From Streptacidiphilus sp041262525 (lineage in GTDB: Bacteria > Actinomycetota > Actinomycetes > Streptomycetales > Streptomycetaceae): DNA of 64,000 nucleotides. The DNA lies in the NCBI RefSeq assembly GCF_041262525.1, contig NZ_JBGCCK010000006.1, positions 284,995 to 348,994 on the forward strand. Reading direction: 5' to 3'. Below are positions 18,838-26,803 of the stretch, in pieces (the first letter of the stretch is position 1; each line of letters begins with the position of its first letter). The position numbers and the translations under genes were made by a program. The notes beneath the pieces were generated by a model. The model worked only from the letters and a program-made list of their open reading frames with translations, searched no databases and was not told where the DNA came from.

Positions 18838-19713
18838 ATGGCCCGCACGACCCTGAAACTCGGTCCGCGCAGCTTCGGCCCGGACGAATTGGTGATCATG
18901 GCCATCGTCAACCGCACCCCCGACTCCTTCTTCGACCAGGGCGCGACCTTCGCCGACGAGGCCGCCTTCGCCGCCGCGGACCGGGCTGTCGCCGAGGGTG
19001 CGGCCATCCTCGACATCGGCGGCGTCAAGGCCGGACCCGGCGACGAGGTCACCGTCGAGGAGGAACTGCGCCGGACCGTGCCCTTCGTCGCGGCCCTGCG
19101 TGAACGCCACCCCGAGGTGGTGATCAGTGTGGACACCTGGCGGCACGAGGTCGGCGAGGCGGTCTGCGCCGTCGGCGCGGACCTGCTCAACGACGCCTGG
19201 GGCGGCGTCGACCCGCTGCTTGCGGAGGTCGCCGCGAAGCATCGCGTCGGACTGGTCTGTACACACGCGGGCGGGGCGGAACCGCGTACACGGCCGCACC
19301 GGGTCGAATACCCGGATGTCATGGCAGACATCCTGGAGCGCACCGTCGCGGGCGAGGCGGAGCGGGCGCTGGCCCTCGGCGTGCCGCGCGAGAGCATCCT
19401 GATCGACCCCGGCCACGACTTCGGCAAGAACACCCGGCACTCACTCGAGGCGACCCGCCGACTGCCGGAGATGACCGCGACCGGCTGGCCGGTGCTGGTC
19501 TCGCTGTCCAACAAGGACTTCGTCGGCGAGACCCTCGACAAGCCCGTCGGCGAACGCCTGCTGGGCACGCTCGCCACCACCGCGGTCTCCGCCTGGCTCG
19601 GCGCCCAGGTCTACCGGGTCCACCAGGTCGCCGAGACCCGCCAGGTCCTCGACATGGTCGCCTCCATCCGCGGCACCCGCCCCCCGGCGGTGGCCCGCCG
19701 GGGGCTGGCGTAG
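18838..19713 (+). CDS. folP: dihydropteroate synthase homologue, FolP2 type
   Basis: Codes for 291 aa, TIM-barrel DHPS family. It has VNRTPDSFFDQGATF where canonical FolP has VNxTxDSFSDGG, plus LDIGGVKAGPG, SVDTWRHEVGE, LIDPGHDFGKN and a C-terminal YRVHQV. This is the sequence type of mycobacterial FolP2 (Rv1207), reported to lack DHPS activity, so a role in folate synthesis should not be assumed. The ATG has GGGAGGACGC directly upstream. Convergent with a LOG-family gene 18 bp away, with no terminator between them. Confidence 0.9.
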   Translation: MARTTLKLGPRSFGPDELVIMAIVNRTPDSFFDQGATFADEAAFAAADRAVAEGAAILDIGGVKAGPGDEVTVEEELRRTVPFVAALRERHPEVVISVDTWRHEVGEAVCAVGADLLNDAWGGVDPLLAEVAAKHRVGLVCTHAGGAEPRTRPHRVEYPDVMADILERTVAGEAERALALGVPRESILIDPGHDFGKNTRHSLEATRRLPEMTATGWPVLVSLSNKDFVGETLDKPVGERLLGTLATTAVSAWLGAQVYRVHQVAETRQVLDMVASIRGTRPPAVARRGLA

Positions 19714-19731
19714 GGCCTGGCCGCCGCCCGG

Positions 19732-20556
19732 TTACTCCGGGCTGTGGGCGGGCTGGGCGTGGCCGTTGGTGCGGCTGACTTCGAGGATCTTGACGGCCTC
19801 CTCGACGGAGTCCGTGCACTGGATCAGTTCCAGGTCGCCGGGGGACGCCTTGCCCTCGGCGATCAGGGTGTTCCTGACCCAGTCGAGCAGGCCCGACCAG
19901 TACTCCGTGCCGAAGAGGATCACCGGGAACCTGGTGACCTTGTGCGTCTGGACCAGCGTCAGCGCCTCGAACAGCTCGTCCAGGGTGCCGAAGCCGCCCG
20001 GGAGCACGATGAAGCCCTGGCTGTACTTCACGAACATGGTCTTGCGGACGAAGAAGTACCTGAAGTTCAGACCGACGTGGATGTAGTCGTTCAGACCCTG
20101 CTCGAAGGGGAGCTCGATGCCCAGCCCGACCGAGGTTCCGCCCGCCTCGTAGGCGCCGCGGTTGGCCGACTCCATCGCGCCCGGACCGCCCCCCGTGATC
20201 ACCACGTAGCCGGCTTCGACCAGTGCGTGGCCGATCCGGACGCCGGCCCGGTACTCGTCCGAGTCCACCGGCGTGCGGGCCGAGCCGAACACGCTGACGG
20301 CCGGGCCGAGCTCGGCGAGGGCGCCGAATCCCTCGACGAACTCGGACTGGATCCGCATGACCCGCCAGGGGTCGGTGTGCAGCCAGTCGGCCGGGTCGGC
20401 CGAGTCCAGCAGGCGTTGGTCGGTGGTGCTGCTGTCCACCTGGTCCCCACGCAGCAGGACCGGGCCGCGGTGCTTCGTCCGGACCTTGCCGCGCAGGCGG
20501 ACCTGATCAGGACCGTTGGCGGGGTCGACGGGCTGGTTGCTGCGGTCGTCTGTCAT
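19732..20556 (-). CDS. LOG family (TIGR00730) Rossmann-fold protein
   Basis: Codes for 274 aa. The LOG signature is complete: VSVFGSARTP, GGGPGAMESANRGA and LPGGFGTLDELFEALTLVQ. Family members hydrolyse nucleoside 5'-monophosphates with cytokinin-type or AMP substrates, or bind nucleotides; the substrate here is unknown. The 80-residue N-terminal extension is charged. GGAGGT directly abuts the ATG, too close to serve as a ribosome binding site; TACGCT 8 nt upstream suggests a leaderless start instead. The same gene flanks folP2 in M. tuberculosis (from memory). Confidence 0.92.
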   Translation of the reverse strand: MTDDRSNQPVDPANGPDQVRLRGKVRTKHRGPVLLRGDQVDSSTTDQRLLDSADPADWLHTDPWRVMRIQSEFVEGFGALAELGPAVSVFGSARTPVDSDEYRAGVRIGHALVEAGYVVITGGGPGAMESANRGAYEAGGTSVGLGIELPFEQGLNDYIHVGLNFRYFFVRKTMFVKYSQGFIVLPGGFGTLDELFEALTLVQTHKVTRFPVILFGTEYWSGLLDWVRNTLIAEGKASPGDLELIQCTDSVEEAVKILEVSRTNGHAQPAHSPE

Positions 20557-20564
20557 ACCTCCGC

Positions 20565-20570
20565 AGCGTA
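20565..20570 (-). promoter_or_regulatory. -10 element TACGCT of a leaderless promoter (LOG gene)
   Basis: TACGCT on the minus strand, 8 nt, then ATG at 20556. Confidence 0.5.
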
Positions 20571-20634
20571 CGACGATCAACGAGCAGACGGGCGTATTTA
20601 GGGACAGAACCCCGGCGGCTCACCGCAGACCGGC

Positions 20635-21726
20635 TCAGGACTGGAGCCAGGCGCTGACCCGCTTCTCGGCTTCCTCGATCGCGGAGAGCGAGCAGTGCTC
20701 GTCGCGCTTGTGCGCGTAGTTCGGGTCGCCGGGGCCGTAGTTGACCGCCGGGATGCCGAGCTCGGAGAAGCGGGCGACATCGGTCCAGCCGAACTTGGCC
20801 GTCGGGGTGGTCGAGGTGGCCTCGACGAACGCCGCGGCGGCCGGGTTCGACAGGCCGGGAAGCGCCCCGGCCGCGAAGTCGGTGACGACGACGTCGAAGC
20901 CGTCGAAGACCTCCTTGACGTGGGCCGTGGCCTGCTCCGGCGAGCGGTTCGGGGCATACCGGAAGTTCACCACGACCAGGCACTCGTCCGGGATCACGTT
21001 GTTGGCCACGCCGCCCTCGATGCGGACCGCGTTGAGGCCCTCGTGGTACTCCAGGCCGTCGATCTCGACCCGCTGCGCCTCGTAGGCGGCGAGGCGCGCG
21101 AGGATCGGCGCGGCCTTGTGGATCGCGTTCTCGCCCAGCCAGCTGCGCGCCGAGTGCGCGCGCTGCCCGGTGGTACGGATCTCGGCGCGGAGTGTGCCCT
21201 GGCAGCCGCCCTCGACCTGGGCGTTGCTCGGCTCCATCAGCACCGCGAAGTCCGCGGCCAGCCAGTCGGGGTGGTTGCGGGCCAGTCGGCCGAGCCCGTT
21301 GCGGCGCGCCTCGACCTCCTCGCAGTCGTAGAAGACGAAGGTGATGTCCCGGTTCGGCTCGGGCACCGTGGCCGCGATCCGCAGCTGCACCGCGACGCCC
21401 GACTTCATGTCCGAGGTACCGCACCCGTACAGCAGATTGCCCTCCACGCGGGAGGGCAGGTTGTCGGCGATCGGCACCGTGTCCAGGTGCCCGGCGAGCA
21501 CGACCCGCTCGGCGCGGCCGAGGTTGGTCCGGGCGATCACCGCGTCGCCGTCGCGCTCCACGGTCAGGTGCGGAAGCTTGCGCAGCGCCCTCTCGACGAG
21601 GTCGGCGATCAGCTTCTCCGAGCCGCTGACCGAGGGGATGTCGACCAGGGCTGCGGTCAGCTCCCCACCGGTCATGCTCAGGTCGAGCTCGGGGACGGCG
21701 GACTCGGGCGTGAGAGGGCTGCTCAT
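20635..21726 (-). CDS. dapE: succinyl-diaminopimelate desuccinylase
   Basis: M20-family dinuclear zinc hydrolase, 363 aa, converting N-succinyl-LL-diaminopimelate to LL-diaminopimelate for peptidoglycan and lysine. Metal and catalytic motifs: AGHLDTVP (His80, Asp82), CGTSDMKSG, YDCEEVEARRNGLG (catalytic Glu) and a C-terminal NYGPGDPNYAHKRDEHC. Partner dapC lies 3 kb away in the window. The ATG has no ribosome binding site; TACGCT 8 nt upstream points to leaderless translation. Confidence 0.94.
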   Translation of the reverse strand: MSSPLTPESAVPELDLSMTGGELTAALVDIPSVSGSEKLIADLVERALRKLPHLTVERDGDAVIARTNLGRAERVVLAGHLDTVPIADNLPSRVEGNLLYGCGTSDMKSGVAVQLRIAATVPEPNRDITFVFYDCEEVEARRNGLGRLARNHPDWLAADFAVLMEPSNAQVEGGCQGTLRAEIRTTGQRAHSARSWLGENAIHKAAPILARLAAYEAQRVEIDGLEYHEGLNAVRIEGGVANNVIPDECLVVVNFRYAPNRSPEQATAHVKEVFDGFDVVVTDFAAGALPGLSNPAAAAFVEATSTTPTAKFGWTDVARFSELGIPAVNYGPGDPNYAHKRDEHCSLSAIEEAEKRVSAWLQS

Positions 21727-21734
21727 GAAGAGCC

Positions 21735-21740
21735 AGCGTA
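21735..21740 (-). promoter_or_regulatory. -10 element TACGCT of a leaderless promoter (dapE)
   Basis: TACGCT on the minus strand, 8 nt, then ATG at 21726; same hexamer and spacing as the LOG gene. Confidence 0.5.
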
Positions 21741-21934
21741 CGTGCCTTCGGCCGCGCTTCGCTCGAGCGCTGCTCCGACACTGCTCCGAGCGCGGCGCAG
21801 GTCACAGATACGCAGGCGAACCGTAGTCCCGACCTGGCCGTCCCAGTCGGTAGGGTGACGAGTCGGCCGAACCGGTCGAACGCTCCGGCCGGAAGTGCCG
21901 CTGGAGCAGGACGGACCGGAGGAGGGACGCCGGG

Positions 21935-22936
21935 GTGAGTCTGAGCGAGATGATGAGCACGGGTGGCGAGGTCCCCCCGAAGCAGCGGCGACGCCGCCGC
22001 TGGCTGACCTGCCTGCCCCTGGTGGTGCTGCTGGTCGTCGCCGCCGTCGTGGTGACCCTGCTGGTGAGCAAGGGCAGGAACCTGCTCCCCGGCCCGATCG
22101 CCGAGGGCTGCCAGGTCCAGACCTCCGACGGCATCGTCCAGCTCAGCGTCGACCAGATGCGCAACGCCAGCACGATCGCGGCGGTCGCCACAGCTCGCAA
22201 CCTTCCCGAGCGCGCGGTGACCATCTCGCTGGCCACCGCCATGCAGGAGTCCCGGCTCACCAACCTCACCGGCGGCGACCGCGACTCGATCGGCCTGTTC
22301 CAGCAGCGCCCGTCCCAGGGCTGGGGCACGCCGACGCAGATCGCCGACCCGGTCTACGCGACCAACAAGTTCCTCGACAAGCTGGTGGAGATCCCTGGTT
22401 ACGCGCAGCTGCCGCTGACGCAGGCCGCGCAGGACGTACAGCACAGCGGTTTCCCTGATGCCTACGCGCAGCACGAGGCTGACGCGATCACGCTGGCCTC
22501 CGCCCTCAGCGGGCGCGTGCACGCCGCGATGACCTGCAGTGTGAACAGCGTCGGCAAGGCCGCGGCCGGAACCGGCACGACCGATCTGGCTGCGGCGCTC
22601 AAGAAGGACTTCGGCAGGGTGCTGAGCACCTCCGCGCTGGGCGCGGATCCGGCGACGGGAAGCGGCTCCGGCAATGCTGCCACCGCGCCGACGCAGCAGC
22701 AGCTCGCGGTGAGCCTGCGCAGCGGCTCCTACCAGACGCAACACGGCTGGGCGGTGGCCCAGTGGTCGGTGGCCCACGCCCAGGTCCTGCACATCACCGC
22801 TGTCGAATACGCCGGCAAGCGCTGGACCAGCGCGGACTCCGACAAGGGCTGGGTCGGCACGGCCTCCGCCTCGGCGGGCACCGCCTCCGCGGACGCGTCG
22901 ACGTCCGGACTCCGGCTGACCGTCGCCTCCGCCTGA
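21935..22936 (+). CDS. membrane-anchored protein with lysozyme/SLT-like motif
   Basis: Codes for 333 aa from GTG 21935, preceded by GGAGGAGGGA. A basic run (KQRRRRRW) and one membrane helix (about residues 24-45) anchor an extracytoplasmic part. ATAMQESRL followed by SIGLFQQRPSQGWG resembles the catalytic Glu and GxxQ region of soluble lytic transglycosylases. The C-terminal third is Ser/Ala/Thr-rich. A cell-wall role is inferred from these motifs and the location beside dap genes. Some databases give this type of protein misleading transporter names; I see no transporter feature. Confidence 0.8.
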   Translation: MSLSEMMSTGGEVPPKQRRRRRWLTCLPLVVLLVVAAVVVTLLVSKGRNLLPGPIAEGCQVQTSDGIVQLSVDQMRNASTIAAVATARNLPERAVTISLATAMQESRLTNLTGGDRDSIGLFQQRPSQGWGTPTQIADPVYATNKFLDKLVEIPGYAQLPLTQAAQDVQHSGFPDAYAQHEADAITLASALSGRVHAAMTCSVNSVGKAAAGTGTTDLAAALKKDFGRVLSTSALGADPATGSGSGNAATAPTQQQLAVSLRSGSYQTQHGWAVAQWSVAHAQVLHITAVEYAGKRWTSADSDKGWVGTASASAGTASADASTSGLRLTVASA

Positions 22937-23251
22937 CGCGACGACAACAGACGGCCGTACGACGGCCCCACCAGAGGGTTAACCAGATCGCGGCCGGTTG
23001 ACGAATTCGGCCATTCGGGGCGAGTTCGGCGAAATCTCTCACGACAGGGCAGAAAACCCGTGCGGGAACTGCGCGGAAACCTTTCAGCCCCAAGGCTGAC
23101 GCGTGTCTTTACAACAGGACATTTGCGGACAGAGATTATCCGATGTTGGGGAACTCTTTACCTGGCTCGACCGCAACCTTCTTGCTCCTGAGGCGGTAAT
23201 CACCACGTCCGCCCGGCGGACGGGTTCTGTCGTCCCTTCTCAAGGAGCACC
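22937..23251. other. 315-bp intergenic region, relatively AT-rich, no gene seen
   Basis: Holds the promoter of the secreted protein that follows. A short stem (CGGCCGTACGACGGCC) follows the upstream stop codon. GGGGAACT near 23149 could be an ECF-type -35 but has no matching -10. I compared the region with known cell-wall-gene riboswitches and saw no convincing match. Confidence 0.4.
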
Positions 23252-23983
23252 ATGTCTCTCCCCCTCTCGCGCCGGATCGTCCAGGCCGCGCTCGTCGTCG
23301 CCGCCGGTGCGGTCCCGGCGGTCGCGGCGGGCACGGCGCAGGCCGCCCCCGCGCTGCCGGCGGTGCCGGACCTGGGTGGACTCAGCCGGCTCGACTCCGC
23401 ACCCGACCTGGGCGGAACCGTCGAGAACACCGCGCACCAGACCGGCGAGCTGGCCGGCTCGGGCGCCGGCCAGGCGGTCAGCAACGGCCTCCCCGTGGTC
23501 GCCGACGCGGCGGGCAGCGCGGCCGGCCAGGCCGTCCCGGTGGCCAACCGCTCGATGGGCTCGTCCGCCATGCAGCTGGTCGGCGTCGTGGCGCAGGCCG
23601 TCAGCGTGGCCCACGGCGCGGGCGTCACCCGGGCGATTCCCGCGGCGGCCACCGGCACGGTCGCCGGCGACACCCCGGCCGTGGCGGCTCCCGCCGCTCC
23701 GGCGGCTGCCCCCGCGGCGCTGCCGGCCTCCCCGCCGACCCAGGCCAGTCCGCTGAGCGCGCTGCCGCTGAGCGGACTGCCCGTCAACAGCCTCCCGCTG
23801 GGTGCTGCGCAGGGCGCCCTGGGCGGCGCGCTCCCCCGCTCCGCGGCGGCCCCGGCCCAGCGTCTGGGCGGCCTCCCCAGCCTCGGCGGCGCGGGCCAGT
23901 CCCCGCTCTCCTCGGTGACCGGCGCGGTCCCCGGACTCAGCGGTCTCCCGATCGACGGCCTCCCCGTCGGCGGCCTGCTGTAA
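23252..23983 (+). CDS. secreted low-complexity protein
   Basis: Codes for 243 aa. A typical Sec signal peptide (RRIVQAALVVAAGAVPAVAA, cleavage after AQA) is followed by an Ala/Gly/Pro/Leu-rich sequence without cysteines, ending in repeats of SGLP/NSLP/GLPVGGLL type. Strong AAGGAG ribosome binding site. The mature protein has no enzyme motif; it looks like a disordered or surface-associated protein. I recall similar proteins annotated as ATP-binding in streptomycetes, but no nucleotide-binding motif is visible. A perfect hairpin terminator follows. Confidence 0.82.
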   Translation: MSLPLSRRIVQAALVVAAGAVPAVAAGTAQAAPALPAVPDLGGLSRLDSAPDLGGTVENTAHQTGELAGSGAGQAVSNGLPVVADAAGSAAGQAVPVANRSMGSSAMQLVGVVAQAVSVAHGAGVTRAIPAAATGTVAGDTPAVAAPAAPAAAPAALPASPPTQASPLSALPLSGLPVNSLPLGAAQGALGGALPRSAAAPAQRLGGLPSLGGAGQSPLSSVTGAVPGLSGLPIDGLPVGGLL

Positions 23984-23985
23984 CG

Positions 23986-24012
23986 CTTTAGGCGCCCGTG
24001 GGGCGCCTAAAG
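23986..24012. terminator. perfect 12-bp hairpin terminator
   Basis: CTTTAGGCGCCC and its exact complement around a 3-nt loop, just after the secreted-protein stop codon. It merges with the left end of element R4. Confidence 0.8.
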
Positions 24013-24115
24013 GGGCGCGAGGAACTGCGCGACAAGCCACCCCAGGTGGTGAGTCACGCAGCGAGCAGGGCCATCCGCACACGGTGGTTGCTCGCGCAGT
24101 TCCCCGCGCCCCTTT
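24009..24115. repeat. palindromic intergenic element R4 (class A arms)
   Basis: Arms AGGGGCGCGAGGAACTGCGC (from 24011) and the inverse ending at 24113, with one mismatch; inner spacer again contains GCCATCCGCAC. Lies between convergent genes. Confidence 0.8.
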
Positions 24116-24134
24116 GGAGCGCCCCGCGGGCGCT

Positions 24135-25292
24135 CTACGCCCGCAGGCGGGCCACCGCCGCGGCGACGCGGTCGTCCGTCGCCGTGAAGGCGACCCGGAC
24201 GAAGTTTGCGCCGGCCTCGCCGTAGAACTCGCCCGGCGCGGCGAGGATGCCGTGCTTGGCCAGTTCCGCGATCGTGTCCCAGCACGGCTCGTCCCTGGTC
24301 GCCCAGAGGTAGAGGCTCGCCTCCGAGTGCTCGATGCGGAATCCGTAGCCCGTCAGGGCCTCCCGCAGGGCCGCGCGACGCGCGGCGTACCGCTCGCGCT
24401 GCACGGCGACATGCGCGGAGTCGCCCAGCGCTGCGATCGTCGCCGCCTGGACCGGCGCAGGAACCATGAAGCCGCTGTGCTTGCGCAGTTCCAGGAGCTC
24501 GCCCAGCACCGACGCGTCACCCGCGACGAACGCCGCGCGGTAGCCCGCCAGGTTGGACCGCTTCGACAGCGAGTGCACGGCGATCAGCCCGTCCACGGAC
24601 CCGCCGCAGACGTCCGGGTGCAGCACCGAGACCGGCTCCGCCTCCCAGCCCAGCTCCAGATAGCACTCGTCGCTGACGACGAGCACGCCGTGCCGCCGGG
24701 CCCAGGCCACGATCCGTCGCAGCTCGTCCACGCCCAGCACGCGGCCGGTCGGGTTGGAGGGCGAGTTGAGCCAGAGCAGGCGCAGCCCCTCCGGGTCCAG
24801 CTCGGTCGGGTCGTCGTAGACGACGTAGTCCGCGCGGGCCAGGCGCGCGCCGACCTCGTAGGTCGGGTACGCCAGCCTCGGGAACGCGACCCGATCGCCA
24901 GGCCCGAGGCCCAGCTGCCCGGGCAGCAGCGCGACGAGCTCCTTCGAGCCCATCACCGGCAGGACGTTGGCGTGGCCGATCCCGCGCGCGCCGAGACGGC
25001 CCTCCACCCAGCCGACCAGGGCGTCCCGCAGCGCGGGCGTGCCCCAGACCGTCGGGTAGCCGGGGCTGTCCGAGGCGGCGGCGAGGGCGTCCTGGATCAG
25101 CTGCGGCACCGGGTCGACCGGTGTGCCGACGGAGAGGTCGACGATGCCGTCCGGATGCGCCGAGGCGGTGGCTTTGTAGGGCTCAAGCCGGTCCCACGGG
25201 AACGGCGGAAGCAGCGCCGAGACGCGGCGCGCCGCCCCTCCGAGGAGGGACGGCGCGGCGTTGCTGTCGTGCGACGAGGTCACGGGGGTCAC
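24135..25292 (-). CDS. dapC: succinyldiaminopimelate transaminase
   Basis: PLP-dependent class I/II aminotransferase, 385 aa, forming N-succinyl-LL-diaminopimelate in lysine/peptidoglycan synthesis. PFPWDRLEPYKATA, NSPSNPTGR and SLSKRSNLAGYR (Schiff-base Lys) are visible. The GTG at 25292 overlaps the fdxA stop codon by 4 nt (GTGA), giving translational coupling; a second in-frame GTG lies three codons on. The fdxA-dapC pair is conserved in actinobacteria, including M. tuberculosis fdxC-Rv1178 (from memory). Closest relatives carry the dapC name in this clade. Confidence 0.93.
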   Translation of the reverse strand: MTPVTSSHDSNAAPSLLGGAARRVSALLPPFPWDRLEPYKATASAHPDGIVDLSVGTPVDPVPQLIQDALAAASDSPGYPTVWGTPALRDALVGWVEGRLGARGIGHANVLPVMGSKELVALLPGQLGLGPGDRVAFPRLAYPTYEVGARLARADYVVYDDPTELDPEGLRLLWLNSPSNPTGRVLGVDELRRIVAWARRHGVLVVSDECYLELGWEAEPVSVLHPDVCGGSVDGLIAVHSLSKRSNLAGYRAAFVAGDASVLGELLELRKHSGFMVPAPVQAATIAALGDSAHVAVQRERYAARRAALREALTGYGFRIEHSEASLYLWATRDEPCWDTIAELAKHGILAAPGEFYGEAGANFVRVAFTATDDRVAAAVARLRA

Positions 25293-25609
25293 TGGTTCTG
25301 CGGCGGCAGGGCCGCGATGAACGCGTGGTCCTTGTCGATCACACCGAGCTTGGAGGCACCACCGGGCGAGCCGAGGTCGTCGAAGAACTCGACGTTCGCC
25401 TTGTAGTAGTCCTTCCACTCGTCCGGGGTGTCGTCCTCGTAGAAGATGGCCTCGACCGGGCAGACCGGCTCACACGCGCCGCAGTCGACGCACTCGTCCG
25501 GGTGGATGTACAAGGACCGCTGGCCCTCGTAGATGCAGTCGACCGGGCACTCTTCGATGCACGCCTTGTCCTTCACGTCGACACAAGGCTGCGCGATGAC
25601 GTAGGTCAC
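25289..25609 (-). CDS. fdxA: 7Fe-8S ferredoxin
   Basis: Codes for 106 aa from GTG 25609, with GAGGAGG about 11-14 nt upstream. CIEECPVDCIYEG and CVDCGACEPVCPVEAI carry the cysteines of a [3Fe-4S]/[4Fe-4S] ferredoxin with the usual C-terminal extension. Soluble electron carrier; the partner is unknown but it is cotranscribed with dapC. Confidence 0.94.
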   Translation of the reverse strand: MTYVIAQPCVDVKDKACIEECPVDCIYEGQRSLYIHPDECVDCGACEPVCPVEAIFYEDDTPDEWKDYYKANVEFFDDLGSPGGASKLGVIDKDHAFIAALPPQNQ

Positions 25610-25721
25610 GCTGTCATTCCTCCTCGTAGGGGCTGCATACGCGCAAGGGAAGCGCGGCGTCGTCGATGCCCGCCCCTAGTATCGCCGGTCGAAGGCACTG
25701 GATGTAACGGAGGTGGCGGTC

Positions 25722-26762
25722 ATGACGTCCCAAGGTAGCGGACCCGACCGTTCGGGGTTCCGGCTCGACCCCTCTGACCTGGGACGACGTGTCATGGTCC
25801 GGCGTGTTGTCGGGGTCCTGGACGGGCGTCCGCAGTTCAGCGACACGCTTGGCGTGCTCACATCGTGGGACGCCGGCGTGCTCATCGTCGTGAATCGCGC
25901 GGGCGATCCGGTGGAGCTGCCGGAGGCGGAGCTGGTGGCGGGGAAGACGGTGCCGCCGGCGCCGGTGCGGCGCTCGGCCACGGCACCTGAGCTGCGCGAA
26001 CCGGCCGAGCTGCAGCGGATCGCGGCACGCGGCTGGTCGGCGCTGGAGCAGGAGCCGCTAGGAGCGTGGATGCTGCGCGCCTCGGCAGGCTTCACCCGCC
26101 GGGGCAACTCCACGCAGACGCTCGGCGAACCCGGCCTGCCGCTGGCGGACGCGCTGGACCGGGTCCAGGCCTGGTACGCGGCCCGCGGACTGCCCGCCTT
26201 CGTCGAGATCACCACACCGGGCTCGCCGGAGGCCCTGGAGGCGGCGCTCGCGGAGCGCGGTGCGAAGGAGGCCGGGACCTTCGTGCGGACCGCCCCGCTG
26301 GCCCGGCTGGTCGGCGCAGCGACGGTTCAGCAGGATGTCCGGCTCTTCCGCGCGGCGGACGCGGGCTGGATCTCGCGCTACCAGCGGGTCGGCGGCGATC
26401 CGGCCAAGGAGAAGGCCGCGCTCGCGCTGCTGCACAGCGGCCCCTCGGTGTGGTTCGCCTCGGTGACGCTGCCGGAGATCGGCGACGGCCCGGCCGCGAT
26501 CGGCCGCTGCGTGGTGGACGGGCAGTGGGCCGGCTTCGGAGCGATAGAGGTGGTCCCGGCAGCGCGGCGGCGGGGCCTGGCCACCGCGATCATGGCCGCG
26601 CTCGCCGCGCGGGCCGCCGAGGAGGGCGCGACGGGCGCCTACCTCCAGGTCGAGGAGGAGAACGCGCGCGCCCGCGCGCTCTACGACAAGCTGGGTTTCG
26701 ACACGGCCTACCGCTACTGCTACGCGCAGCTCTCCATGATCGAGAACCGCTCGGGAGGCTGA
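25722..26762 (+). CDS. GNAT-family N-acetyltransferase with N-terminal SH3-like domain
   Basis: Codes for 346 aa. Residues about 15-75 form a small beta domain (VMVRRVVGVLDGRPQFSDTLG) like that of mycobacterial Rv0428c-type proteins; the C-terminal GNAT domain has the acetyl-CoA loop RRRGLATAIMAAL and YLQVEEENARARALYDKLGF. Start at ATG 25722, 8 nt after GGAGG; a GTG at 25713 is less favourable. Substrate unknown. The stop overlaps the upstream-most possible start of the next gene (TGATG), but that gene appears to have its own promoter. Confidence 0.88.
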   Translation: MTSQGSGPDRSGFRLDPSDLGRRVMVRRVVGVLDGRPQFSDTLGVLTSWDAGVLIVVNRAGDPVELPEAELVAGKTVPPAPVRRSATAPELREPAELQRIAARGWSALEQEPLGAWMLRASAGFTRRGNSTQTLGEPGLPLADALDRVQAWYAARGLPAFVEITTPGSPEALEAALAERGAKEAGTFVRTAPLARLVGAATVQQDVRLFRAADAGWISRYQRVGGDPAKEKAALALLHSGPSVWFASVTLPEIGDGPAAIGRCVVDGQWAGFGAIEVVPAARRRGLATAIMAALAARAAEEGATGAYLQVEEENARARALYDKLGFDTAYRYCYAQLSMIENRSGG

Positions 26763-26789
26763 TGCGGGCTCAGGTGGTGTCCGCGCGCA

Positions 26790-26795
26790 TAGAAT
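26790..26795 (+). promoter_or_regulatory. -10 element TAGAAT of an internal leaderless promoter
   Basis: TAGAAT followed by 8 nt and the in-frame GTG at 26804. It lies just after the end of the GNAT gene and within the alternative longer reading frame. Confidence 0.5.
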
Positions 26796-26803
26796 CCTCG
26801 CCC

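Noticed and set aside
20547..20562. GGAGGT next to the LOG gene ATG as its ribosome binding site
   Set aside because: It abuts the start codon with no spacing; a leaderless start from TACGCT explains the region better.
22937..23251. Possible riboswitch before the secreted protein gene
   Set aside because: No conserved stem-loop pattern or signature sequence of a known riboswitch class could be matched by eye.
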